A stretch of 64,000 nt of DNA from Macrotis lagotis. Taxonomy: Eukaryota > Chordata > Mammalia > Peramelemorphia > Peramelidae. The translations under genes and the position numbers were made by a program. The stretch covers positions 221,181,753 through 221,245,752 of the forward strand of contig NC_133663.1 of NCBI RefSeq assembly GCF_037893015.1, given 5' to 3'. Every line of letters begins with the position of its first letter. Position 1 is the first letter of the stretch. The notes under the pieces are model-generated. The model searched no databases. It saw only the letters and a list, made by a program, of their open reading frames with translations, and was not told the origin of the DNA. Of the stretch, positions 11,878-22,600 are shown in pieces.

Positions 11878-12096
11878 CCAGTGGTGGGATTCAGCCAATT
11901 CACAATGATTTGGCAGAACTGAAAACTAATTCTACCTTGAATTCAGTGAACCAGTTGTTAAATTGCCACTTGTAATTGGTTTTCTCCACAGTGGTGGGAT
12001 TCTGTCAGTTGGCTCCAGTTCAGCAGAAATGATTAACTAACCTGAAGTTGTCCTTCTGTGAACTGGTTGTTTATTTATTCACATCCCACCATTGTT
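11878..12096. mobile_element. Probable hAT-type non-autonomous DNA transposon, one or two copies
   Basis: A segment begins cagtggtgggattctgtcag at 11992 and ends cacatcccaccattg near 12095, giving near-perfect terminal inverted repeats of about 12 bp over roughly 105 bp. A second start, cagtggtgggattcagccaa at 11879, precedes it and contains gaaccagttgttaaat. Either two copies lie in tandem or one lies within the other. The terminal sequence resembles hAT/Charlie-type MITEs. Confidence 0.5.
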
Positions 12097-12860
12097 GACT
12101 CCCCTGTGTTGCATAATTTTTTTTCCCAATATTTCTACTTGCTCTTTAAAGTTCTTTACGAACTTTTCCAAGAGGACTTTTGGAGTGTGAGAATAATTCA
12201 TATTCCCCTGTGGAATTTCACTTCTAGGCCTTTTTTCCACTGTTCTCTTCTGTAGAGTTGTTTTGATCTACCTTATTGCAATAATAGTTGTCTATTATGG
12301 TCATGGGTTCTTTTCTATCTATTACTCATGGTTAAGACTAGTTTATGGCTTTCAAATTGAACTCTATTCCTTGTCCAGAGGGACACTGTCAAAAGCTTTT
12401 CATACAGAGATTCACTGGCCTGCTCATGGATTTTTGGGATTGGGACCTCAGGCTAGCAGCTTACCCTGTGTCTTAGAGTAGCCCAGCATAGTCCTACTGG
12501 CTGGGTTGGGCTTCGGAGACATGTGATTTGCTTTCTATGCTGAGACTGGAAGTCTCACGTTTGACCTGAAGTGCTATAGCCTGGTGAAACTGGGTCTACG
12601 AGCCTCAGCTACTGATTTTTTCTATGCTTGAGAGGCTGCTGCATTCTATAGCTAGAACCTTTCTGATCTTGTCACTGCTCCCTATACTGGGTGCTGATCT
12701 TTCCTTGAAGTCCTTCTCAAATATAATTGAGATAATGTGTCACTCTTTTCTGGGTTCTGTCACTCCAGAATCTGATGAGAGCTTTGATTTAAAGTTGTTT
12801 CTCTGGGAAGCTATGAAGGGCTCAAGGAAGTTATTAGCTTCTCTCTGACATATTTCCTGG

Positions 12861-13069
12861 AATTCCTTCAAAATTCCTAGTTTGAAGAAAATGACAACAC
12901 TCATGGCAGGTGAGAAACCTGTTCAGAAAGTCAAAATAGTTTTGCAATTCAATTCCTCTTCCAGGGCCTGTCTAAATGGAAAGAATGATCTATGTTAAGG
13001 TCTTATGCAAAGTTATTTATCATTTTAAAATTAGAATTTCACTTCAAAATTTTTTACTCACTCTTCTAG
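12861..13069. other. Module 3, intron upstream of exon a3
   Basis: The text at 12893-12930 (aacactcatggcaggtgaga, ctgttcagaaagtc) matches 17565-17600 upstream of a4, and 13025-13065 matches 9295-9335 upstream of a2. Confidence 0.6.
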
Positions 13070-13125
13070 GACCACCAGTTTATGGTCATTATTAGAGAGA
13101 GAAGAGAATTCTCGAGATATGAATG
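13070..13125 (+). CDS. Candidate exon a3, unrecognised gene
   Basis: A 56-nt segment lies between TTTTTTACTCACTCTTCTAG and GTAAGA. In the phase set by b2 it reads TTSLWSLLEREENSRDMN with no stop. The next 30 bases of intron (ctttctttttgttcttgctc) are almost identical to those after a2. The peptide shares S-L-W/Q-x-LL and an acidic middle with a1 and a2. It is followed by the module 3 intron holding the shared MIR-type SINE. Confidence 0.45.
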
Positions 13126-13479
13126 GTAAGATGACTTTCTTTTTGTTCTTGCTCATTTTGTTTTAGCTTCTTAGATTATTTACCAATAGCAGCTAGAGAA
13201 TGATATCATTGAGGAATTCCCTTTGTAAAAAGAATACTACAAAAACAGGGGAGTTTGCTAAGTTGTAGTGGCAAAAATCATCTTCAGCAAAGCTACCAAT
13301 TTTACTTTTTGCTTGGTATTTTAGTGCTTTAAATTATCTATGATAAAACCTAACTGAAAGATAATGTTTTTTACAGCATCATCAGACTACATATTATGGC
13401 CTTAGTCATCCAATCAAAGTCTATGTCTTATACATGTTTCCTGAAGTGATTTTAAGAAGGGTTGTAAAACCTCTGACAA

Positions 13480-13745
13480 TAATCGTAGCTAAGCTTGATA
13501 GACAGTGTACAGTTTGCTACGAGCTTTATAGGAGTCACCTTATTAAGTTACCAAACAACTGTTATGATACTGTGCTCTCCCCTATTTTATAGATGTGGAA
13601 TAACCCTGAAAAAAAGGGGCCAAGGGACCTGGCTATGTTAGCACAGCTATTAAGTGTCTGAGGAAGATTAGAATTCAGGACAATAAGCCTTACTCACTTT
13701 AGAGCCAACACACTATGTACTAGGCAACCAAGATGTCTTTCTCTA
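13480..13745 (-). repeat. MIR-type SINE, module 3 copy
   Basis: Orthologous in position to those at 8125 and 18375 (ctattttatagatgtggaa; cacagctattaagtgtctga). Confidence 0.6.
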
Positions 13746-13879
13746 TATAATCCAACTGACCCAAACTACCAGCAGTAAAATCTTCCTTTCATTTCTTCTT
13801 TGTCATAAATGATATATCCTGAACTTTCCTCTCTAGGTAGAAGATGGAATAGTAATGACTATACTTTTTTTGTGAACAG

Positions 13880-14040
13880 GTGGTACAGTATACAGTAGAT
13901 AAATTGCTGACCCCGAAAACTGGATTACTGTTACCAGTGTGACACTGGCCAAGTCACTTAAGCCTTGTTTCCTCAGTTCCTCTTCTGAACAGGATTTGGA
14001 CAAGGAAATGGAAGAGCTAGAAACATGTAGAATATTTAGC
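13880..14040 (+). mobile_element. Diverged tRNA-derived SINE of a second family
   Basis: 'ggtggtacagtatacagtag', 'gtgacactggccaagtcact', 'tttcctcagttcctc' and 'caaggaaatgg' follow the order of the older marsupial SINE type ending in '...cctcatctg...ggaaatggcaaacc' (MAR1-like). A piece of a SINE occupies the same place in module 1. Confidence 0.5.
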
Positions 14041-14514
14041 ACAATAACATACTTTTGTATATCACATAAGAAAATAACTATTTGCAGGTTTAAACAACTA
14101 AAATAATAGCTATCCTTGGGGCAAATGATGAGTCCTTTTTCATTTTGGATTACTTGGCACCCCTGGCAATCTACGTATTTTATCTTTTTATGAAATTGCT
14201 CATTATTTGGTGTGGCAATTGCATTGAAAAGTTTTAGAATTCACATCATTTTTTATATGAGGGGTTTTTATGTAACTGACATTACTCATATGAATTGATA
14301 AATTTTGGTGGGAGGCAAGAACTGGATGCTAGTGCTTAAGGATGGCAAAATCTATGACTTCATAAGTGGAAGAAAAGTCCATGTTCTCTACTGGCCAATC
14401 ATAGTAATTTTGCTGACTCAATCAATTTTCAAGCTCTATAGTGTCAGATAAAGCAAAAACTTTATACTGTTTAATGCCTTGTGTCTAAACATTGAATACT
14501 CTTTATATTTATAG

Positions 14515-14580
14515 ATGAAAGGTCCAGAGGATTCATCACTCTGGCTAAAAAGCCAAAGGAAGAGTTTACAGACTCAATTG
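14515..14580 (+). CDS. Candidate exon b3 with a phase anomaly
   Basis: A segment follows TCTTTATATTTATAG, matching the acceptor regions of b1 and b2. In phase 1 it reads ERSRGFITLAKKPKEEFTD with no stop. The only credible donor is GTATCC at 14581, which gives 66 nt (0 mod 3) rather than 1 mod 3. The splice to a4 would therefore shift frame, whereas joining directly to b4 (19398) would keep it. Either a4 is skipped after b3, or this module copy has decayed, or the true donor lies elsewhere. Confidence 0.33.
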
Positions 14581-14782
14581 GTATCCTTCCACTTTTGCAA
14601 ATCACTAAATTAGAATAAGCTTTGTAGTCAGGATCAGCATAATTTAAGTAGATTTATCTTAGCAAGCATCCATCTTCAGATTTGGTTGACTTGCTTCAAT
14701 AACAACAAACCACTCTCTTGAGTTGTGAACTTTTTATTTGCACTAATGTGGGGAAACAAAAACATGTTGCGAACTCTTTTTA
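14581..14782. other. AT-rich intron, no feature seen
   Basis: Homology with other modules fades within about 50 bases of exon b3. Confidence 0.4.
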
Positions 14783-14926
14783 GTATTTTTTTGGCAAGGC
14801 AATGGGTTTAAGCGGCTTGCCTGAGGCCACACAGCTAGGTAATTATTAAGTATCTGAGGCAGAATTTGAATTCAGGTCCTCCTGACCCCAGGGCCGGTGC
14901 TACATCCACTGCGCCACTTAGCCGCC
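14783..14926 (-). mobile_element. Marsupial tRNA-derived SINE
   Basis: Antisense copy (ggcaaggcaatgggtttaag ... ctgcgccacttagccgcc). A clear target-site duplication was not found. Confidence 0.88.
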
Positions 14927-15572
14927 TATGATTCCCTTGATACTTCAAAGAAAGTATCAATTTTCTACTTCTACATCTGAGACAATGTATTTGGACACAC
15001 CTAACTTGGGCCAAATGAAACATTGCTGTAATATCCCTAGCCTTATCCTCTAAATCTTTCCCTGCCTTACTATGGCTGATAACATTATGGTCTGTTGAAA
15101 AATCCCAGGCTTACCTTTGCAGACTTCTTAGGGAAAAGACATGCTTTAGCCAAGTAGAGAAATCTTTTTTTTAAAAAAAGGGAGGGATAGGTAGGTAGGC
15201 ATAGACACAAATCCATAAATGCCTTTAGAATGTTTTAAGCATAGTGAATTTTTCTCTGAAGAAGAAATCAATGAAAGGAAGTTCTACTATTATTATAGGA
15301 TTTTTTCTTTGGAAATAATTATGTCTCTATTAATTGATTTTCATTCCTTATTTAAATCACTTGTTGCATTACATACTTTGCTCTAAGAGTGATGAATGAG
15401 ATTCCACCTTAAACAAATTAGACAAATGATATGATAGTCATAAATGGGTTTGATCATTTAATTTCTCTGGTGCTCAGTTCTTAAAATATCAAATAATTAG
15501 TAGGAGTAAAAGATCTCTGTATTTTCTCAACTACAAATTAGATGCAAAATATTTATGGTAATATTATCTGGT
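14927..15572. other. Intronic AT-rich DNA, no feature seen
   Basis: No repeat or exon recognised. A purine run lies near 15170-15190. Confidence 0.4.
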
Positions 15573-15736
15573 GGGGCGGCTAGGTGGCACAGTGGATAGA
15601 GTACCGGCCTTAGAGTCAGGAGGACCTGAGTTCAACTCTGGACTCAGACACTTAATAACTATCTAGTTGTGTGGCCTCAGCCAAGCCGCTTATCCCCATT
15701 GCCTTGCAAAAACTAAAAACTAAAAAAAAATATAAT
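15573..15736 (+). mobile_element. Marsupial tRNA-derived SINE
   Basis: Full copy (ggggcggctaggtggcacag ... ccccattgccttgcaaaaac). It is flanked by an approximate duplication, aatattatctgg / aatattttctgg. Confidence 0.9.
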
Positions 15737-15781
15737 AAAATATTTTCTGGCAATCATTCACTGTATTTACATGTCTCTGTT

Positions 15782-15785
<4 letters not shown>

Positions 15786-15876
<91 letters not shown>
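15786..15876. repeat. (CT)n microsatellite
   Basis: About 45 CT units, followed by a short T-rich transition. They generate spurious serine/leucine open frames in two phases. Confidence 0.97.
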
Positions 15877-15879
<3 letters not shown>

Positions 15880-16420
15880 CTCTTGCTGTCCTACCTATAG
15901 CTGGACAATTGAGAGACTCATTCTCTCTCATCACTGCAGATGAGATTAATGTAAATAACCAAAAAGTTTCGGTATAAAGACTTAAATAAGATTTTTGGAT
16001 GGAACTGCCATGCTATAATATCTTTAATGTGGCAACAAGTTAGGTAGTAGAACTAGTAGGCTAGCAAAAGTGTACAGAACCAAGTTTAAGGAAGGGATCA
16101 GTGAGACAACCTGTGGCATTTTCTTTATTCAAGGCAGGAGAAAGGAGTGGCTTATGGTCCTAGGAGAGGACCTAGACAGGTCCTAGAATTCTGACCAGTG
16201 TTTCACTATGAATTCACCAATCCATAGATTATTCCATTTAGGTCAGCTCAAGAAACCAATATGAAATTCACTGGAGGTGTAGGACGGTCTTCAAAATGAA
16301 AGTCGTGCATTTTATCAGCCATATGATAGTGCTTTCCAATCTCTCTCATTGCCAGACAGGATTTTGTTAGGGATGAGCATGAAATAATTAGAAATTGAAG
16401 GCATGACCTTCCATTAAAGA
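15877..16420. other. Intronic DNA, no feature seen
   Basis: No repeat could be named. The 94-codon minus-strand frame at 16248-16532 overlaps L1-derived text and has no coding support. Confidence 0.35.
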
Positions 16421-16590
16421 ATGGCTGATCAAATTGTGTTATTTGAAGGTAAGGAATAAGAAATGAGAGGCAGATTTCAGAAAAACCTGGAAAGACTTTC
16501 AAAATAAGCAGGTCACAGATACTATTATCCACATCCAGTTATGGAATTTATGGTCTCTGAATACAGATCAAAGCCTACATTTTCACTGTG

Positions 16591-16645
<55 letters not shown>

Positions 16646-16965
16646 TGTGTGTGTATATGTATGTATGCATGTGTGAATCTGTTATGTGTATATGTATGTT
16701 TGTATATATGTGTGCATGTGTATATGTGTGTTATGTGTGTTTGTGTATGTATGTGTTTGTGTTTTTCTGCTTCTGATCAATTTCTTCTTTCCCATCTCTA
16801 AGTACCATGACATTATATGATTGCATATATAAAACCTCGATCAAATTACTTATCATTATAGTAAAAGGGGAGGGTGAAACAAATATTTGGAATTCAAAAT
16901 CTTATCACAATGAATGGTAAAAATTATATCTACATATAATTCAAAAGAATAAAATACTATTTTTG
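16421..16965 (+). mobile_element. L1 3'-end fragment, sense, split by a GT microsatellite
   Basis: 'aatggctgatcaaattgtgt', 'gaggcagatttcagaaaaac' and 'acctggaaagactt' match the usual L1 3' order, followed after the microsatellite by a G-rich stretch and an A-rich end (aataaaatac). Confidence 0.6.
16593..16770. repeat. (GT)n microsatellite with interruptions
   Basis: Pure GT repeat to about 16637, then degenerate GT/ATGT. Cysteine/valine-rich open frames here are artefacts. Confidence 0.96.
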
Positions 16966-17540
16966 AAGAGATTGCCTTGGCAGGGAAATAGGGCTTAGGG
17001 ATAGGTCTGAGACAGTTGCCTGAGGTGAAAAGTAGGATTGCAATAACTAAAAACTCCCAGATAAGAAATCTCCCACTCCTATGGTAAATTGGCTTCTTTT
17101 CAACATATTATTTTGTTAGGTGCTTAGAGGAGTCAAATTGAACTTTTGAGTGTTCAGGCAGGAGGTAAATATATGAGTGATAGCAAAGCATGAAGGCTAC
17201 ACTTCCTGACTGAGAAAGGGATACTGACACCCTAGGAAAATGGTGGTAACTTCATTCAGCTGAACTTCAGTTTTTCTAGCAGTTCAGTGAGAGGGACAGC
17301 CTTCCTGTTCTCTTTCCTTGTTACCTCCAGTGCAGCTCTAAGGTAATACCACCATGTTGCCAATTTCTATTGTTAAAAAAAAGCACTTTCTCACAATATA
17401 ACAGACTAGTAATGAAAATCTGAAACAATCTTTAAAATTCTTTTGTCCCTTTTCAATATTAAGCAACAATTTTAGGCTATCTCTTCACTAGCAACTCCTT
17501 TTAATATTTTTAAAATTAGAAGTTTTGTCAATACTGACAA
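16966..17540. other. Intronic DNA upstream of module 4
   Basis: No exon or repeat recognised. Homology with the intron before a3 starts at about 17540. Confidence 0.4.
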
Positions 17541-17729
17541 AAGACTGAAATCTCCAATGAAAGAACAACTCTCATGGCAGGTTAGACATAGGTTCAGAAA
17601 ATAAAAATTTTTTTATAGATATATCATTTTCCACAGTCACTATCAATTGAATTTATCTTCCAACAACTGTCTTGGAAAGAATGATTTAGTAGATTCCTTT
17701 CCCAATTTATTTTTTTTTTACTACTCTAG

Positions 17730-17788
17730 GAATGTCACATTAACCCCAATACCAGAAGTTAATGAAGACTCAGTGTCTATTACGAGTG
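17730..17788 (+). CDS. Candidate exon a4, unrecognised gene
   Basis: A 59-nt segment lies between a T-rich tract ending ACTACTCTAG and GTGAGT, an excellent pair of splice sites. In the module phase it reads NVTLTPIPEVNEDSVSITS with no stop, leaving G to join AG of b4 as Glu. Its flanking introns align with those of a1-a3: upstream 'actctcatggcagg', downstream 'tctttgaggaattctcc'. The peptide is the most diverged of the four but keeps a hydrophobic start and acidic middle. Confidence 0.45.
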
Positions 17789-18374
17789 GTGAGTTTCTAG
17801 ATTTCATTCTATATAGTCATTGGAGGAAAATGGGGATTTAAACCAAATTAAGTGCTATAACATTCATCACTTACAGCATAAGCTAGACATGAAAAAGATA
17901 TTCTTTGAGGAATTCTCCTTGTAAAAAGAGTAATGCCAAATAATTGCTAATTACCAAGTTAGGAAGAATAAATAAATAAGGACAATCCATGCTTTGGACA
18001 CTTTCAAAGGACTCCACAAGAGTCGCTGTTACAACAACAGTTGGAGCTTTGCCATGGGTTTGGTTATTCGCAGATGCCAATTTACCAATTTACCAAGTGT
18101 ACCATTTTTGATACCTAAGGTCCCCTTTGATAATCATTAAGTAGAATTTTGCAGATATGTAATCAAATTAATTCATCATTTGATTGGAAAACTGAATTAT
18201 AAATACTTGCCTAATTGATTTTAATTCATAATGGGAAGAAAGTTCTGAGTTATGAAATGATAACTAAATTTGGGTGTTTAACCTCTTTTATTTTGGGAAT
18301 GATTTAGAATTGTCATATTAATCATGAAAATTGTTGTGGAAGTAAAGAGAAACTGTAAAAATCTTGGTTAATAA

Positions 18375-18605
18375 TCAGAGCTAACACTAATATAGAGCTT
18401 TAAGGTTTGCCAAGAACTTTACACAAGTTATTTTCCTCCATTAGCACACTAACTCTGATGTGATCCTATTCTTACCCTGGTTTTGTAGGTGTGGAAAGAA
18501 GTTGAGAGAAGCCAAGTGACTTGTCCCTGGTCATACAGCTAGTTAAATGTCTGAGGCTGGATTTGAACCTAGATATTCCTAGCACTCATTATAGTACTTA
18601 CTGTA
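18375..18605 (-). repeat. MIR-type SINE, module 4 copy, best preserved
   Basis: 'aagtgacttgtccctggtca', 'tacagctagttaaatgtctg' and 'aggctggatttgaacctag' are the complement of the MIR core. This copy makes the assignment of the two more decayed ones secure. Confidence 0.72.
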
Positions 18606-19194
18606 CTTGGATCTCAGGAAGAAAAATTTTTATTTTGGGGGAATTTATGTTAATATCATTTGCAATCCACAATTGTTGATCTATGAAATGGCCCAAACTT
18701 CTCCGCCAGTTATGAGATAGATGATAAGTTTTACATAAAGACGGTGGTGAAACTTGGATCCCATTCTGGGGGCTCTCACTTAACTGCATTCATGTTTGGT
18801 GATTGTGAAGTGACAAGGTTCTCCTTAAGGGATTAACTACCCAGGTAGCTGAGCCTGGGTCTTCTTGAGTCACTACTAGTAAATAAGCAACAACCTGAGT
18901 CCAAGTCGTGCACCTCCCTTCCTGACATTTTTCAGGGGGCTTATGCTGAGCCTCTTTCTGATACCTTCATGGTATGGGGTTCTGCTCACTTTTGCTAGCC
19001 AATTAATGTTTGTTTTGCTGAAACCATGCTTTGTTGGTGTTCAGGTAACACTGAAGAGAGGCCAAAGGCAGTCTTGATGTCCATCCCTGCTGCTTAGTAT
19101 TGGAAGAAAGGCTCTAGGTTAGAGTTCACTCACATTATCTCATAAGTGAAAGCCAGCCCGTGTGGTAAGCTGTCTCTTTAAAAATACTATGTGG
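18606..19194. other. Module 4 intron, nothing recognised
   Basis: Unique-looking DNA with no match to the other modules apparent by eye. Confidence 0.4.
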
Positions 19195-19344
19195 GGGCAG
19201 CAAGGTGGTGCAGTGGATAAAGCACCCGCCCTGGAGTCAGGAGAACCTGGGTTCAAATCCGGTCTCAAACACTTAATAATTACCTAGCTGTGTGGCCTTG
19301 GGCAAGCCACTTGACCCCATTTGCCTTGCAAAAGCCTAAAAAAA
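19195..19344 (+). mobile_element. Marsupial tRNA-derived SINE
   Basis: Full copy (ggggcagcaaggtggtgcag ... gccttgcaaaagcc) flanked by the duplication tactatgtgggg at about 19185 and 19346. Confidence 0.93.
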
Positions 19345-19397
19345 GTACTATGTGGGGAGTTTTAGTGTTTCACTCACATTGTTATTCTTACCCTTAG

Positions 19398-19473
19398 AGA
19401 TAATAAATAATGAAAAAAATGATGCCATACAAGGGAAAACCAGTAAAAAGAGAAGCATGTCTTTTTCCTGCCG
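19398..19473 (+). CDS. Candidate exon b4, unrecognised gene
   Basis: A 76-nt segment (1 mod 3) lies between TTATTCTTACCCTTAG and GTAAGA. In phase it reads IINNEKNDAIQGKTSKKRS followed by a short Cys-containing end, no stop. The last two bases (CG) plus the first G of the exon at 26258 make Arg, so the frame continues across the retrovirus-bearing intron. The basic, serine-rich end could be a cytoplasmic or nuclear segment; nothing more can be said. Confidence 0.4.
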
Positions 19474-19649
19474 GTAAGATCTTTGTGCATAACAACAAAA
19501 TTATTCTACTGAACAAAACAATTTTCCATTTCAACCTGGTTCTTTGTTGTGACCATAGAAACTTTTGTTTCAGTGTGTGTGTCGTGTCATTCTCATGGGA
19601 ACCAAAATGATCAACAGTCCAGATAAATCAAAGATAAGACTCTTCTTAG

Positions 19650-22600
19650 ACAGGGTATAAACATACCACCCAAAAGTCTCCCTCCTTTTCTTTCAATGGA
19701 GAACATCTGCACCCTGTCTCTCCTCCTCCTTTTCTTAAGTAGAAGAGCATAAGTAGGGGTGTCACAACTACACAATGTATACATAGGTGAGAAATGGTAG
19801 GGAATAACTAACTGGTCCAGTGTCTTGCCTCTCTTGTCTTCTCTCCTGGAGACATCAGATGTCCTTCTGCATTTTCTGAATCTGTTCCAAAAAGTCCTCT
19901 CCAGTTAAAGTGCCTAATTGAGACTTTGTCTTCTGGTAAAGAATCTGCTTAACATTTTACTCAGATCAAAACACATGTTTTCTTCATGAGACAATGAGAT
20001 TTTGGAGCTTATTACAATTACATTTTGCCTTATTGCCATATTGATGCACACACTTCACTTTAACAAAATAAACCTTCATTAGTATTTTACTATATGAGCA
20101 AACTCACAATGAGAATTGTCATACTGTCTCGATCTTGTAACATACATTCAACAATCATCTTAGTTTAGAGTACCCAGAATATGGTTTAAAATAAAACAAA
20201 CCTGGCCTTTGCTCTTATTACAATAATGACTCAAATATCCTTAACTAAAATGAAATTTTTCAAAATATTTCCAAATAACCATTGATTTTCTTTTTCCTGA
20301 TATACTCATCTGACTCACGTTCCTTTACTTAGGCTAGGCCTTAAAACTGTACTTGTCCTAAGAATTTCCAATTCTTCTTACCTAAATACCCCTTCTAAAA
20401 ATTAAAGAAATTTAATTCCTATCTTAACATGTAGCTGTTAGCAGGTGTCAGAGCCACACACCTAACCTATAGATATAGTATGGCTATTAGATCCAATTAA
20501 CCTAAAACTTCTTTTTAAGTTTTGCTTAGTAACCATAAAGATCCAGGACATTAAAGGAAAATTCTCTTATACGTACTGAATATCAGTGTCCAGGCAGTGA
20601 TCATGTGGGTAGTCAAATGTTTTAGGCCAGATTTATTCTTCCAAGTGAGACATTATCCAAATGTCATTCTGGGGAAATCAATTCAAAAGGTTCCAAGCTC
20701 AGGCCATACTGAGAAGTCACCCCTTTGACTGCACATCCCATTCACCTAATATCTTGTCTCCCTTGGCTTCAAGAACATGACATTTACCCAGTAGCATTTC
20801 CTTTTGCTAACTGTCCTGGTATTGGATATAAAAAGAAAATTGATTAAAACTCCCATAATCTAAAATAGTTTTTTTACCTAATTAGATCTCCAAGTGCATC
20901 CACTTCACAATTTAGATTGGGAGGGTCACAATCAACCAGCTCCCTTCCTTACACATATATCACATATATCACATATATCTACTCTGAGTGTCACTGTCAT
21001 CAGAATACATTAAATACTTTCTAAACATTCAAAAAGCTCTCACGTTCTCCTAATATCGAGTATTTCTTGAGAGATTTTAGCTGTAAAGGCAGGGCCATTG
21101 AATGACCTGATTCCTAGCAGGAGATCAAATTGGGGAGGGGCTCATTTAGAATTTTTTAAACTACTTCCAAGGCTGTTTCATTAGCTTCTACCCATTCTGA
21201 AAAGGTGTCAACAAAACTAAAAGATAAGCAAAACTTGTTGCAGGCGTTTTCATGCAGGGGTTCTTACTGTCTCTCTCTCTCTATTGTTTTTAAGATAAGA
21301 ATTTTTCTGCCAATTCTCCACCATCCTCCTGCTGCTGCCTTCTTCTCCCCTTTTTATTCAGTGAAGCAATCTTCCAAGGGGGGAGTAATCTGGTTCAGGG
21401 GGAAGGGGAGACAGAACAGGATTTTTCCTTCTAGGAATCTTCATTACCTTCCTTGCTCTTGTATTCCCTGCTTTTGATCTAGCGATGGAATCTTCCAAGG
21501 GGGAACAGACAGGACCTGGTGACAGGGGTGGGGGGATAGGGATTGGGAATTCAGGGGCAGAAATCTCTAAATTTAACAAAACAGTTATAAGTGTAACACA
21601 TTATGAACTAGATTTCACAAAAGAATCTTTCCATTATTACAGTTATACCTGGACCTAGAGATCTAGAACAAGTTCCAACACATCATTTAAAATTTCAGGG
21701 AGCCCAGAAGGTCATGCTTTGATAATTTCCCTCATTAACAATCATTAATTCCAGCTTTGACATCCTTACAGTAAAATAGTTCATATTTCCAAAAGCAGAT
21801 CACATGTTTGACAACACCCTTCAGTCTTACTTATAAAGTCAAATAATTAGGGTTACATAATTTTAAATTTCCTAATCATTTTCCAAAGCCCCTTATATTT
21901 ATTCAATATCATTGGAAAGGTTATCTTGCATTTAAGATATGATGTAAACATTAAATTCTTAACCTATATGAAACATGACATGCTAACATGTCATTCTCTT
22001 AAAGTAACATAAAACAACAGGCTCTCTTAAAGTTAACCTTATAATTATCTTTTACATGCAAACTTCCTTTGAATTTTTGCTTTGTAAGCTTATTTTATTT
22101 CTTCCTCCAAATACATTTGTATTTCAAAGAAAATAAGATCCTCTACCAATGTTAGTTTTACACAATAATTTCAAAAGCCCAGTGTACACTTATTACCCAT
22201 GACAGGGTTATATCTATATGTATAATTTCCTCTTTTTAGCAGATAATAAATAAGCTACATTGATCTCACATATCAGTATTCCCTTTCACAAACATGAGGT
22301 GAAAAACAAAGCCTTTCACAAATTTTCTGGGCCAAAAGACCTCGAGAACTATAAGCCATTGGAAAGGTATTCTCTAGTTTTTATTCTCATAACACATCTT
22401 TACAAATGTGATAGATGAAACTTCAATTCATTCATAATTTGTAATTATAAAACAATTTTAAAGTTTCAAAAAGTATAGCTTAAATTGTTCTTATACAAAG
22501 TTTACTAATTGTTCACAGCGTATTTCAATTACGTGTATGTTTTCTTTACTCCCTAAAAGTTTAAAAGTCAAAGAATTCTTAAGACTAATTGTTGCTGAAA

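Larger units (their letters stand above)
11030..12860 (-). mobile_element. 5' half of an old L1/HAL1-type LINE, antisense
   Basis: On the minus strand, 11280-11030 carries ORF1 C-domain text in a broken frame (compare 38750-38940). The stretch 11850-11460 carries repeated coiled-coil text (complement of 'catttggtcaattccatttt'). From about 12850 to 12100 there is GC-richer L1-type 5' UTR. It interrupts the paralogous intron of the exon module and carries a later SINE and a probable hAT-type element. Confidence 0.6.

Noticed and set aside
15573-15736. tRNA gene (A- and B-box-like text in many SINE copies)
   Set aside because: The promoter boxes belong to tRNA-derived SINEs; no cloverleaf with a proper anticodon arm and 3' end is present.
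15671-16801. Serine/leucine- and cysteine/valine-rich open frames
   Set aside because: They are translations of (CT)n and (GT)n microsatellites.
21205-21579. Overlapping frames of 90 and 73 codons on opposite strands
   Set aside because: They lie within the retrovirus relic in G/C-skewed DNA with no match to any known protein segment.
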